Origin: Ochotona curzoniae
Lineage: Eukaryota; Chordata; Mammalia; Lagomorpha; Ochotonidae
Assembly: GCF_017591425.1 (NCBI RefSeq)
Contig: NW_024466512.1
Coordinates: forward strand, 25,163,501-25,227,500
DNA: 64,000 nt
Direction: 5' to 3'
This document shows positions 46,679 to 58,606 of this stretch, in pieces (the stretch's first letter is position 1; each line of letters begins with the position of its first letter). Under the pieces are notes generated by a model, which saw only the letters and a list, made by a program, of their open reading frames with translations, did no database searches and was not told the origin of the DNA. A program made the position numbers and the translations under genes.

Positions 46679-47012
46679 AGGGCCCAGCACGGTAGCCTAG
46701 TAGCTAAGTTCTTGCCTTGTACGTGCTAGGATTCCATGTGAATACCAATTTGTATTTCAGCTGCTCCACTTGCCGTCCAGCTCCCTGCTTGTGACCTGGG
46801 AAAGCAATGAAGAACATCCCAAAACCTTGACACCCTGCACCCATGTGGGAGATGAAGAAGCTCCTGGCTCCTGGCTTTGGATTGGCTTAGCTCTGGCTGT
46901 TGTGGCTATTTGTAGAGTAAACCAGAGATGAAAGCTCTTTCTCGCTGTCTCTCTTCTCTAAATCTGATCTGCTTTTCCAATGAAAATAAATAAATCTCAA
47001 AAAAAAAAAAAA
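46679..47012 (+). mobile_element. CSINE
   Basis: GGGCCCAGCACGGTAGCCTAG head to AATAAATAAATCTC and an A14 tail. Confidence 0.9.
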
Positions 47013-47231
47013 AGCGAAAATTTTTTACAAAATGTGGTAAATTGTAACCCAGGAGCAAATCCTGCAACGCTGGATGGATTCATATGTATAAAAATGATTA
47101 CCATGATAAATGTTCATAGGCTTCAATCTTTGCTACTCGTAGGTTAAATCAATCTATATAGAATGACCTGGCCAATTAGAATGATAAACATGGTATCTGA
47201 CTGTTTACTTTTAGTTCATTTGGTTAATTAA

Positions 47232-47515
47232 GATTAACCCAAGATCCCATATAGGTGCTTGTTCATGTTCCAGCTGCTCCATTTCCCATCCAGCTCCCTG
47301 CTTGTGGGTTGGGAAAGCAGTCGAGGACAGCCCAAACCTTTGGGACCCTGCACCCGTGTGGGAGACCTGGAAGAAGCTCCTGGCTCCTGGTTTGTATAAG
47401 CTCAGCTCCAAACATTGTGGCTATTTGGGGAGTGAACCAGTGAATGGCAGATCTTCCTCTCTCTCTCCTCTATGTAAATCTGACTTTCCAGTAAGTATAA
47501 ATAAATCTTTAAAAA
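47232..47515 (+). mobile_element. CSINE, 5' truncated
   Basis: It starts at AAGATCCCATATAGGTGC; the tRNA-like head is lost. Confidence 0.85.
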
Positions 47516-47737
47516 AAAACTTAAAAAATATTTTAAAGAGTTAATCAAAAATAAAAGAGGGCAGCATATTCATATTAGTAATAGTACTATAATTCTATAT
47601 AGAAAGAATCTGTGACTAAAACTACACAATGATGTAAGTAAAATTTTGAATTTATGAGATATTTTCCAAATGACAGTAAAATCAATTCACTAGTTAAGCT
47701 ATGAACAGTGTTAAGCAATAAAAACTTAAGTTAAGCC

Positions 47738-48010
47738 TGCATTTGGCCCAGCAATGAAGTTACCTCTTAGGAATACCCACATCTCCTATCAAAGAGTCTG
47801 GGTTCAAGTCAGCAGTTCTGTGTCTGATTCAGCTTCCTGTTGAAGCTCATCCTGGAAGGCAGTAGGTGATAGCTCAAGTTGGGTGCCTGCCGCCCTTGTG
47901 AGTAAACAGGGTTTAGTTTTGTGCTCCTGACATTGGCCTGGCTGACTCCTAGCTGTTGCAGACATTTGGTGAATGAAGCAGTGGATGAAAGATCTCGCAA
48001 ATAAAATGAA
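47738..48010 (+). mobile_element. old CSINE
   Basis: TTTGGCCCAGCAATGAAGTT head, TGTCTGATTCAGCTTCCTG body, GCAAATAAAATG end. Confidence 0.6.
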
Positions 48011-48025
48011 TATAATTAAAATTTT

Positions 48026-48352
48026 TTTTTAAAGATTTATTTTTATTATTTTCTCATTGGAAAGGCAGATATACAGAGAGGAGAGACAGAGAGGAAGATC
48101 TTCCATCTGATGATTCACTCCCCAAGTGAGCGCAACGGGCCGATACTATGCCGATCCGAAGCCAGGAGCCTCTTCCGGGTCTCCCACGCAGGTGCAGGGT
48201 CCCAAAGCCTTGGGCCGTCCTCGACTGCTTTCCCGGGCCACAGGCAGGGAGCTGGAAGGGAAGCGGGGCTGCCGGGATTAGAACCGGCGCCCATATGGGA
48301 TCCCGGGCGTGCTAGGCGAGGACCTTAACCACTTGCGCCACCGTGCCGGGCC
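48026..48352 (-). mobile_element. CSINE, young subfamily
   Basis: Minus strand; CCGATACTATGCCGATCCG and GCGCCACCGTGCCGGGCCC retain CpGs, as in the copies at 11297 and 24981. Flanked by ATAATTAAAATTTTT. Confidence 0.95.
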
Positions 48353-48387
48353 CTATAATTAAAATTTTTAAGAGAAGATATTTGTAT

Positions 48388-48700
48388 CTGGGCCCAATGC
48401 AATAGCCTAGTGGCTAAATTCTCACCTTGCTCTCCCAGGATTCCATATGGCCATCGGTTCTAATCCTGGTGGACCCATTTCCCATCCACCTCCCTGCTTG
48501 TGGCCTGGAAAAGTGGTAGAGGTGACCCAAAAGCTTTGAGAACTTGTACCCATATGGGAGATCCAGAAGAAGCTCCTGGCTCTTGGCTTCAGATCAGCTC
48601 AGCTCCCTCTAGCCATTATGGCCACTTGGGGAGTGAACCAGCTGACAGATCTTTTCCTATATCTCTTTATATATGTTTGCCTTTACCAATAAGAAAGAAA
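48388..48700 (+). mobile_element. CSINE
   Basis: GGGCCCAATGCAATAGCCTAG head; ends CCTTTACCAATAAGAAAG, running into a GA-rich stretch. Confidence 0.85.
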
Positions 48701-48779
48701 AGAGATAGAGGAAGGGAGAAAGGGAGAGAGAAAGAAAGAATGTTTCATTTTAAAAAAAGAAGATATTTATCTTTAGCAT

Positions 48780-49725
48780 AGCTTTAGTTTCTTAGTTTCT
48801 TTCTTAAACCCTCAAAAATTAAATTTGGTTTGGATTTGTATTGACCAAAACTCATGATATTTTCTTCCAGTTTTTAGAAAAGAAGTCATTTATTGTTGTC
48901 TATGTTAGATAACTAGAAGGAGTCATTTTGAAAGAATAACCAGAGGAGAGTTATTTATAACCAGCTAGCAATCAAAAGCTGTTTCCATGGAAATTTTCTG
49001 TTGCATTTTTTATGCTTGAAAAGTTGTAAAATACATCTGAGTATAATAAGTATAAATACTTTAAATGAAAGTATTTAAAACCCAGGGAAGTCCTCAAAAT
49101 ATTTAGTTTAAATAAGAAAAGGAAATTTTGCTAGGATCACAGAAAACATTTAATTGCCCTTGCGGAGATTTAGTAAATGTACATTTTAAAAATTCCACGA
49201 AATAGAAATGATTCCTCAGTACTGAACAGCCATTCTGATTAGCATTCATTTAATCTTGTAAAAGGTTGATATTCAGATCCTGTTGTGTAGCAGCTATCCA
49301 GCAGCCGGCTGGCAGAGTTGGTTTTCGTGGATCTGAATAGGAAGGGTGCAGACTCCAGCAGAGATTCCGATCAACTGCCAGGGTAGAAGCGGCAGAGCAA
49401 TAGAACTGGGCCTTGAACTCACACTTGCTGCTGCAAGTAGTGCTGCATGCAGATGGTCAGAAACAGCGTTTTCACCCTTGTGGGTGAATCTTAAGTATAT
49501 TCCTGCAAATATACAGTACAGTAATTGCTACTGCAAAAAAAGTTGATGCAGACATGTTAAGTATCTGTCAGTTTAGGAAGCACCAGAATAATATATATGA
49601 ATTCTAAGATCAAAAATAAAAACCACTATGTAATGACTAAGGATTCAAAGCCCTATGTCTTAAACATGTTTACTTGCCTTATTTCATGTAATGCTGACAA
49701 GAGTTCTGCAATGTGGAACTTTTTG
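48780..49725. other. SINE-free intergenic stretch
   Basis: AT-rich unique sequence with TAATTGCC and AATCAAAAGC motifs. No gene seen. A GC-richer patch lies at 49270-49450. Confidence 0.4.
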
Positions 49726-50110
49726 AAATATTTATTTATTTGAAAGAGTTACTGGAGAGATGGAGAGAAAAAACATAAAAGTCTCATTTTTGAGATGGAG
49801 AAAATAGAACACGCAGAATTTTGCTTGTTTTGAGAGGCAGAGGCAACAGAAAGGTACAGACTAATAGACTGAGTTCCCATCCATTGATTTTATTTCCCAA
49901 ATGTCTCCAGTGGCCAGGACTGGGCCAGGCTGAAGCCAGGAACCAGGAACTCAAGCCAATTCTCATTGGATGGCAGGGATGCAATCACTGAGCCTCCCAG
50001 GGTGTGCATTAGCAGGAGGCTAGAATCAGAAGCAGGACCAGGACTCAAATCCCAGGCACTCTGTTGTGGGACATGGATCCCAGTTGATATACCAAATAGA
50101 TGCCAGATAC
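49725..50110 (-). mobile_element. old CSINE(s)
   Basis: AAATATTTATTTATTTGAAAG tail, then a second GAGAGGCAGAGGCAACAGAAAG-like tail and CAGTGGCCAGGACTGGGCC body; probably two overlapping copies. Confidence 0.5.
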
Positions 50111-50117
50111 ATAGATT

Positions 50118-50405
50118 TAAAATGTTTTACTCTAGCATAGTAGTTTAGACTGTTATCTCGTGCTATTATCTGTTATCTCGTATTGGAGTGCCTGGACCTG
50201 AGTCCTAATTCTGCCTCCAGTTGAAGCTTCTTACTGATGTGCACCTGGAGGCAGGAGAGGACAGTTCAACCTCCCACTCTTTTGAGAAAATTGGATTGGA
50301 TTTCTGCCTCCTGGCTTCTGCTGACCCATTTTAGGTTGGTGTAGGCATTTGAGTAAATGAAAGATCTATTTCTTTCTGAATATCTTTCAAATGAAAAGAA
50401 ATAAG
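50118..50405 (+). mobile_element. old CSINE
   Basis: TAGCATAGTAGTTTAGAC head, a short duplicated TGTTATCTCGT, AATATCTTTCAAATGAAAAG end. Confidence 0.55.
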
Positions 50406-50414
50406 AATTTCTGT

Positions 50415-50744
50415 TTAAAAAGAAAAGATTTATTTATTTTTATTGCAAAGTCAGATATACAGAGAAAAGGAGAAACAGAGAGAAAGATCTTCTATCCAAT
50501 GATTCACTTCCCAAGTGACTGCAATGGCCGGTACTGCGCCAATCCGAAGCCGGGAGCCAGGAGCTCTTCTGGGTCTCCCATGTGGGTGCAGGGTCCCAAG
50601 GAACTGGGCCGTCCTTGACAGCTTTCCCAGGCCACAAGCAGGAAGCTGGATGGGAAGCGGGGCCGCCAGGATTAGAACAGGCAACCATATGGGATCCCAG
50701 TGCATTCAAGATGAGAACTTTAGCCACTAGGCTATCGTGCTAGG
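50415..50744 (-). mobile_element. CSINE, full length
   Basis: Minus strand, flanked by AAATAAGAATTTCT. Confidence 0.92.
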
Positions 50745-50764
50745 CCGAAATAAGAATTTCTAAA

Positions 50765-51126
50765 AAGATGTATTTATTTAATCATTTGAGAGAGAGAATA
50801 ACAGAAAGAGAATCTTTTTTTTTTTTTAATTGGAAAGGCAGATATACAGAGAGGAGGAAAGACAGAGAGAAAGATCTTCCATCTGATGATTCACCCCCCC
50901 CCCCCAAGTGACCACAACATCTGGTGCTGTGCTGATCTGAAGCCAGGAACCTCCTCCAGGTCTTCCACATGGGTGCAGGGTCCCAAGACCTTGGGCTATC
51001 CTCAACTATCCACAAGCAGGGAGCTAGATTGAGAAGCAGGGCTGCCGGGATTAGAACCAGCGCCCATGTGGGATCCCAGCACATGCAAGGTAAGGATTTT
51101 AGCCACTAGGCTACTGCACAGGGCCC
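50765..51126 (-). mobile_element. CSINE, with a remnant tail of an older one
   Basis: The main copy is 50811-51126. A C11 run interrupts it at about 50886-50896. Text at 50765-50810 is a separate old tail. Confidence 0.8.
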
Positions 51127-51139
51127 TATTTCTCATTTC

Positions 51140-52240
51140 TGAATTAACCCCATTTTAGTCAGAGAACATATGTATAGCTTTAATCCTGTTCAATTTATAA
51201 ACATTTTATGACCCAGAATACCATCTGTCTTGGGGAAATGTTGCGTGTATTCCTGAGACCAATTTGTTCTGCTGTTGTTATATAAAATAAATTCAGTTAG
51301 TAGTATTTTTGTTCTGCTGTATCCTTGCCTGTTTTGTCAATTTAAGTTTCAAGGAAGACTCTGATGATAATTGTGGGTTTGTGAATCTGCCTTTTAGTCT
51401 CAGCGTTCTCAGCCCAGATACTGTCAATCCTGTGTTACAGATCATGTCTAAAGGACTGTGAATGCACTGGATCAGCTGTCAAAAGACAAAATTAGGGGTA
51501 AGTGTTGTGGATGACGGGTTAAGCCACCTTTTGGGTACCTGTATTCTCATATCAATGTGCTTCATTTGAGCGACATTTGTTGTCCTTCCTGCCGTGAAGG
51601 AGTCAGCTAAATCAAGGTCAGGAGCTTGGGAGCCACCTCGCCGCACCACCACGGCATTCTCTCCTGTCCACCTGTGACTCTAACCTGTCATCTGAGAGGG
51701 GGCATTATTGCATTGTAGTGTAACCACTCTGCTCAGGCCCACACAAAGGCTCATGGTGAGGAAGGACTAGCACTCTCGGTCATGTTCTCCCATTGCTCTA
51801 GCATTCTGACTCTTGGCCTCTCCAGTATCTCTGAGGACAGGTATCCCGTGAGCATGGTCCCTGTGTGTCTGTATTCCTCACCCTCTGTTTACTGCTTGGG
51901 TGGGACAATGAAGATAGCATTGTATTTCTGGTTTGTGTGCTTTCAGGGGTTCCTGGAGAGGTGAGGCTTAGCAGTGGTGGAGTGAGGGCATGGGGACCAA
52001 GTAGGGGTGAATGTCCACAGCTTTGTAAGTGTGTCCAGGTTATTCCTTGCGTGTCTCTTAGGATAACTTATATTGTTGGGGAATCTGGGACATAGATCTT
52101 TAGCTTAGTGTATGGACTTGAGGGTAATGACCATTTGTTCCTCTTGGGGTTATGATTGATTGGATTGCCACATGGACTTGTGATTTGCTATTTCTGGTGG
52201 GCCCTGTTAGCACCAAGCTTGGTTAATAAAGACTCCTTAA
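51140..52240. other. intergenic, no gene; possible old LTR at its right end
   Basis: A weak CSINE-like patch occurs at 51495-51730 (GTGTTGTGGATGACGGGTTAAG). GGTTAATAAAGACTCCTTAA (about 52221-52240) looks like an LTR polyadenylation region, but no LTR ends were found. Confidence 0.3.
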
Positions 52241-52520
52241 TAAACCTTAGCCATGTCTGGCATGATATAGCTCACACCGTGTAACACTTCCAATCCAGCT
52301 TCTTGCTGTGCACCTGGTAGTCAACAGATCATGGTCCACGTAACTTGATTTCTTGCCACACAAGTGGGAGAGCCAGGTGGGATTCCAGGCTCCTGGCCTC
52401 AGACTGGCCCAACTCTGGCAGTTGTGGACATTTGGGGAGTGAACCAACAGATGAAAGAACTCTTTTCTCCTCGTTGTCACTCTGCATTTCAAATAAATAA
52501 ATCTTCGAAAAGATAAAAAC
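52240..52520 (+). mobile_element. CSINE, diverged
   Basis: CCATGTCTGGCATGATATAGC head; CATTTCAAATAAATAAATC end. Confidence 0.7.
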
Positions 52521-53188
52521 AGAATTATAACAATTTTAAAGATTACACCTTGTTTCATTTTCAGTTCTAAAGCAAACAACTCCATAAAATGAAGTAAGAC
52601 CCAATGGGCTGGTAATATGGGGTTAGTTATTTGAACAGAGAAGAGCTGCAAAAAGCAGAAAGAGACTGAAAAGCAAATTGATTATTTCAAAGTTACTTTC
52701 TTTGTAAGTGAGGAAAGGGATGCAGAGCAATAGAAAAATAACTGAATGACTGACATCTTATTTCAGGTTATCTTTTCTGTGTAAGGAATAAGGGAGAGGG
52801 AACCTCATTGTCATTGAGATTGAGATTGTCCAGTTTGGGAAAGTTAGCTCTTATTTCTCCTGTTTTGCTTTGCTTTTTAGGAGATTAGAAAAACAGTTGA
52901 GTTCCAGTTTGGTGGCATGAAATTTTACCCTGGATGACTTCCGTTTGATTTTAAGTCTGATCTGTTGAAGCTCAAGGCAGACATGGCCTCCTGTCATTTT
53001 TGTTTATTGCTTTTTCATTGGGAATTCAACCTTTAATCTGTTGAGCTCACAGAAGAAGAAGCTAATGATCTCATCTCAGTATAGGACTGACCAAAGATGG
53101 ATATAATGGGAATGAGCTAGACAAAATCTACCTGATTTGTTCTGTTCTTAGGAAATGGTTCTTTAGGGCTTTGAGAAACAGGATTTTT
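52520..53188. other. intergenic, nothing recognised
   Basis: Unique AT-rich sequence with no frame or repeat to report. Confidence 0.4.
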
Positions 53189-53522
53189 TTTTTTTTTAAG
53201 ATTTATGTATTTTTATTGGCAAGGCAGATATTCAGAGAGGAGGAGAGAAAGAGAGGAATATCTTCTGTCTGATGATTCACTCTCCTAGTGACCACAACAG
53301 CTGGTGCTATGCCATTCTGCAGCCAGGAGCCAGGAAACTCCTCCAGGTCTCCCACATTGGTACAGGGTCCCAAGACTTTGAGCCATGCTCGACTGCTTTC
53401 CCAGGCCACAAGCAGGGAGCTGGATGGGAAGTGGAGCTGCCGGGATTAGAACCAGCACCCAAATGGGATTCCAGTGCATTCAAAGTGAGGACTTTAGCTG
53501 CTAGGCTATTGCGCTGGGCACC
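53188..53522 (-). mobile_element. CSINE, full length
   Basis: Minus strand; flanks are T-rich GGATTTTTTTTTT / GGATTTTTTTTTT. Confidence 0.92.
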
Positions 53523-53884
53523 AGGATTTTTTTTTTTTAATGAAGCTTTTCTGCAGTGTATGTTTCACTTGTACAAGATTTTTGGTTTGCTACCTCAAAA
53601 ATTTTCAAAAGTTACCACATTCCTCAAAGGCTAAGAGCTAGTAGATGCCTCCATTTAACCCCTAGAATACTTCCTCCTGCAAGCTCCACCATACCAAGAT
53701 CTCTGCCCATTTAACTGTTCTCTGACTTGGGACTTTCTGCTCTGGAGCAAACCCCGGATCCTTACCCTCCTGAATCAGTGTGTTTCCAAGGAAAATACAT
53801 CTGTAGATTCTCAGTGTTACCAGAATACTCTCTAAAACCTTCAGTTCTTACCTATTTTAATTCCCATCTTCGTTGCAGATCTTT

Positions 53885-55277
53885 TTAAACAAATTTATTT
53901 ATTTATTTATATTGGAAAGTCAGATATATAGAGAGGAGGAAAGACAGAGAGGAAAGATCTCCCATCTGATGATTCACTCCTCGAGTAGCCACAATGGCTG
54001 GAGCTGGGCCAATCCAAAGCCAGGAGCCAGGAACCTCTTCCGGGTCTCCCATATGGGTGCAGGGTCTCAAGACATTGGGACATCCTCGACTTCTTGCCCA
54101 GGCCACAAGCAGCGAGCTGGACAGGAAGCGGAGCTGCTAGGATTAGAACCGGCGCCCATTGCTGGACAGCTACTCCCACTGGAGAGGTTGAGCTGGGATG
54201 GGTGCAGACTAGACCAGGCAGGGCTGCAACACCTGTGGGCGTCATGTGGACTAGATCAGGGAAAAGCCGGGCTGGGCTGATTATTCCTACTAGTGCAAAC
54301 AATATTAGAGTGGGCGAGGGTTGTTTGGGCTTAGCCACAGCATCAGCTGGAATCTGGGAGTGGGAGAGGCCTGGGAGGGAAATAGTGGGCTCATCCCTCT
54401 TGGGTTACCACTTCCAAGGGAGGACATAAAACTAAGACAGCAGCGGCTGGGGTGGAATGGGGTGTGGGACAGACTGGACTGGTCTGTTACACATAGTGGC
54501 AAACCAGGGTAGGGGGGTGGGCCTGGTAGGGGTTATTGTGGGTCGCTCCAACTAGGCTGCAGCTCCCACTGGTTTATGTGAGGGCTGAGTGTGTGCTGGG
54601 CAGAACCAGGCTAAACTACAACACCCATTGGTTCCAGTGGAAGTCAGGGCTGAAAACAGAACCGACCCAGCAATTGCAACCACCAGCTGATTGGAGTGAT
54701 GGACTGTGCCGGGCCCTGTACTTGCTAGTACATAAAAGAATCTGGTCTGGGAACACCTCGGATAAAGTTTCTTTAGGGATCTCCTCAATCGAACTGCTGG
54801 ACTCGGAGCCCTAACCATAAAAGGACAGAAGACAGACCAAGTCAATCAACCACCTCAGCTATATATTGGCAGTGAAAAACGGCAGAGACTCTATGATGGA
54901 CTATGTCATTCAGTAGATTCTGTAGTGACTTCATCATGCTTGGAGTGGTGAGATTGGCAGCAATTCATAACTGTTGAACTATCAAAGCCACTTAACCAAG
55001 AATCTTGGAGCATGCCCCACATCTGGGACCTAGGGTGGGTGGGAGACTGGGTGGGGCTTCTCCCTTATATCTCAGATACATGAAGGAAACAATATGGAAA
55101 TAATAGTCTTACCCACTTTCCTGTAGCCCTTGAACCTTTGGGCCCTAATTAACTATGTAAAGACTGTCAAGAAATATAATTTAAAAAATGGAAAAAGTTA
55201 AAAAAAGAAAAAAAGCAGGTGCCTATATGGGATCCCGGCTAGTTGCAAGGCAAGGACTTTAGCTGCTAGGCCACCAC
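53885..55277 (-). mobile_element. CSINE split by composite copy D
   Basis: The left part (53885-54159) ends AACCGGCGCCCAT. The right part (55218-55277) resumes GGTGCCTATATGGGATCCCG and ends CACTCCGGGCC. Confidence 0.88.
54160..55217 (+). mobile_element. composite retroelement, copy D (5' truncated, inside a CSINE)
   Basis: Core units cover 54160-54600 and the tail 54600-55217 (CAATTGCAACCACCAGC, GTTTCTTTAGGGATCTCC, CTAATTAACTATGTAAAG), ending in an A-rich run. The 9-bp flanks GGCGCCCAT (54151-54159) and GGTGCCTAT (55218-55226) differ by two transitions. It is closest to copy C; both lack a segment present in A and E. Confidence 0.82.
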
Positions 55278-55324
55278 TCCGGGCCTGTATTTTACCTTCT
55301 TTACAGTTATTCACTGAAGTGTAT

Positions 55325-55600
55325 AAGAATCATTTAAAATTTTAATTTTGTTTATTGAAAAGCGAAGAAACAGAGATTTACCACTTATTTATTCACTCCT
55401 CAAATGCCTATAATAGCTGGGACTGGACAAGACAGAAGCCAGGAACTCAGAACTCAAATCAGTGTTTCATGTAGGTGGCAGGAATCCAAGTACTTTAGCC
55501 GTCATTTGCTGCCTTTCAGGTTGCAATAGTAGGCAGCTAGGCTGAGAAGCCTATCCAGAATTTGTAACTGTGATAGATAGGCTAATAGGTAGTCGGGATT
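55325..55600 (-). mobile_element. old CSINE (diverged)
   Basis: Minus strand; AATAGCTGGGACTGGACAAG and CATTTGCTGCCTTTCAGG. Confidence 0.5.
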
Positions 55601-55774
55601 ACTTCTCTATAGTAATGAGAAAAGAGGAAGTCTTTAAAAGTGTACAAATGCATACTTCTGCCCAAAAGGTATTTTTAGCAGACAAAAATGCCATTCCACC
55701 CTTCTGAGTTCTTAGCTTATCATGAGAAAGGAAAGAAGTTATCAGCCACACCCAATAAGAGGTGTCTGTCTCTT

Positions 55775-56100
55775 TTTTTGAAAGGCAGATCTATGGAGAG
55801 AAAGAGAGACTGAAAGATCTTTGATTCACTGGTTCACTCCCAGTTGACCACAATGGCTGGAGCTAAGCCAATCTGAATAGACCTTTAAGCTCTTTCACAT
55901 GGATTCAGGGACCCAAGCACTTGGGCCATCTTCTAATGCTTTCCTGGGTACTTTCGCTGGGAGTTGACTGGAAGGTGGAACAGCTAGGACTTGAATTGAC
56001 CCCCACCAAACTGGTGGTACCCATCAAAATTGTATGCTAGCGCTGCAAGTAGTGGCTTAACCTTTTAGAGCACAATGCTGGCACCTCTGATGGGCATCTT
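55775..56100 (-). mobile_element. old CSINE (diverged)
   Basis: Minus strand; GAGAGAAAGAGAGACTGAAAG tail, CACAATGCTGGCACC head. Confidence 0.6.
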
Positions 56101-56382
56101 AACTAGTATCCTAAGTGATAAGCCAAACCCAGAAGAGGTTCTTTAATACTTTGTGGAAATTGAGGTTAATAAAACCACTTTCTGTGGTCACTCACAGAAA
56201 GTAAGCTGAAAGCAGGATAACAGAATGAATAGTAAGAGGCCTACAAATTTGTATTGCTCTAAGGGTAAAGGTAAAAAACTCTAAATGCCTCAGTTGATCA
56301 GACTCCAAATCTTGGGCTATTTCCAGATAAGCCTCTTCAAACTGAGAGGCCTAGATAAGGAAAAGTATTTGGAAAAGATAAT

Positions 56383-56726
56383 CTATGGCCCCTCAAGATA
56401 GCAATAGCATTAATGGTCCTCGCCTTGAACACACTGGAATCCCATATGAGTGCTGGTTTTAATCCCGGCAGCTCCACTTTCCATCCAGCTCCCTGCTTGT
56501 GGCCTGGGAAAGCAGTGGAGGATGGCCCAAAGCTTTGGGACCCTACGCCAATGTGGGAGACCCAGAAAGAAGTTCCAGGCTCCTGGTTTGGAATCGGTGC
56601 AGCACCGGCTGTTGTGCTCACTTGGGGAGTGAACCATTGGATGGAAGATCTTCCTGTCTGTCTCTCCTCCTCTCTGTACATTTGCTTTTCCAGTAAAATA
56701 AATACATCTTAAAAAAAAAAAAAAAA
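56383..56726 (+). mobile_element. CSINE
   Basis: Head degenerate (AGCAATAGCATTAATGGTCC), body normal, A17 tail. Confidence 0.85.
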
Positions 56727-56845
56727 AGATAATCCGTTCCCAAAATGGTAGTCCTGTTGGCTGAAGCAAAAACATTAAAAATTCCAATTTGTGTTAAGGA
56801 AACAGAATCTGAATAAATTACCTGTAATGTAATGAGGAAAACAAG

Positions 56846-57190
56846 CCCCCCCCCCCCCCGTGTGGTGGCGCAAGTGGTTAAGGTCCTCGCCTTGCACGCC
56901 CGGGATCTCATATGGGTGCTGGTTCTAATCCCAGCAGCCCCGCTTCCCACCCAGCTCCCTGCCTGTGGCCCGGGAAAGCAGTTGAGGACGCCCTAAAGCT
57001 TTGGGACCCTGCACCCATGCGGGAGAGACCCAGAAGAGGATCCTGGCTTCGGATCGGCATAGCATCGGCCGTTGTGCTCACTTGGGGAGTGAATCATTGG
57101 ATGGAAGATCTTCCTCTCTGTCTCTCCTCTCTGTATATCCGCCTTTCCAATAAAAATAAAATAAAAATCTTTAAAAAATAAAAAAAAAAA
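56846..57190 (+). mobile_element. CSINE with a C-run at its head
   Basis: The GGGCC head is replaced by C14, then GTGTGGTGGCGCAAGTGG. The 3' part shares ATCGGCATAGCATCGGCCG with the young copies. Confidence 0.88.
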
Positions 57191-58186
57191 CACAAGGGGA
57201 TAAAAATTATGAACGTGGGATTGAAAAGACCAGAAAAATAGAACAGAGCTGATTTATGGATTTCTGGGAAATTCACTGGTGAGCATAAATAAAGAAAAAG
57301 AAATGTTTGAAGAACTAATATGACCCAGGCTATAAGGAACTGCCTAGATTGTTAAACTGCTGGCAGAAAAGCAGCCACTAGCTGGCAGGCATCCTGGGCC
57401 AGGCTAATGCCAAATTTATATTAAGTATTCTAGTGTGTCAGTATACTTGCCTATTTTTTTTTTTTTAAGATATGTGTGAGGTAGCCAGCAGGCTCTGCCA
57501 GAAGACAACTCTGGAGCCCATGCAGGGAAGGGTTTTGTGGGAAGGAAAGGGAATGGGGGGCTGCCAAGGGATTACTTTACAGGTATGGAATGACTTCTGG
57601 AGGCTTCCACGGTCTAGGCCACTACATTCACAGATAAACAAGGGGGTTGAGACCAGGTGGCTTAGAGAAGGGAAACCGGAGGGCATGACTTCATTAGAGC
57701 AGTGCACCTGCCCATTTAGGAGACATGGGCTGGACTAGGTGACATTGTCTGCCACCTGCCAGTGAAAGCTAGGGCTTGGAGCCTACCTTTGCCCAGCTGA
57801 GCCATAGTATCCACCAGTAAGTGTCAGAGTAGGGATGGGCCATAGAAATCTGGACTATGACAACAACTCGAACAAACACTTGAGAGAACTGGATCTGGAG
57901 ACAGTCTCTGTAGGGGATATGTGGGCTCACCCATGTGGGTCTGCAGTCCCTACTGGTTTCTGTGAGAGCCCCAGTGGTGTCAGCTGAGCTAGGCAGTGGG
58001 CCATGCCAGGCTGGATCATAGCACCACTGGCAGGTACAAGATGCAAGCTGAGAACAGGCCCGGTAGGGGAACTAACAGGACTCCTCTGCTAGGCTGTGGT
58101 TCCCATTGGTGAGCTTAAAAGCTGGAAGCGGGCTGGGCTGGACATGGCTGCAACACACCTTAGCATGTGTGTGAGCTGTGCCTGGG

Positions 58187-58606
58187 TGTAGAACGACATT
58201 GACCTAGAAGATCAGTGAGCACAAATTTACAACTGATTGGATAACATTTGTATGAGAACTGGATGGATGCCATCTGTATGACTGATTGGACATCATTTGT
58301 AAGAGAACAACCAAGTGTATACCATTCATATAACTAAATGGGTATCATTTGTGTGAGAACAGCTGAGGGGACAGCATGTGAATGAGAATACTTGGGATAT
58401 ACAAAACAAAAGGAGTTCCAAACAAAAGTATAGAAACAGTAGATGGGTTTTGTTGATAAGCTCAATACCTCCTCCCTTATCCCATATGACCCTTAGTCTA
58501 TAAAGTCTGATACCATTAATCAACTCTGGCTTTGGACCATCAGTCAGAGTCCATGCATGTTGTTATTGACTCTGTGCACCAAGTCCATCGCTGCAGGGCA
58601 ACGACA
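58187..58606 (+). mobile_element. LTR-like segment inside copy E
   Basis: The composite text stops and about 420 bp of different sequence follows. It contains three or four loose repeats of CATTTGTATGAGAAC, a TATAAAG at 58499-58505, and TG..CA-type ends (TGTAGAACGACA .. GGCAACGACA). CCTGG lies near both outer ends but is not perfectly placed. No AATAAA. This is a candidate solo LTR. Confidence 0.4.

Noticed and set aside
51500..52250. Additional solo LTR ending in AATAAAGACTCCTTAATAAA
   Set aside because: The polyadenylation-like text is suggestive, but I could find neither TG/CA ends nor a target duplication.
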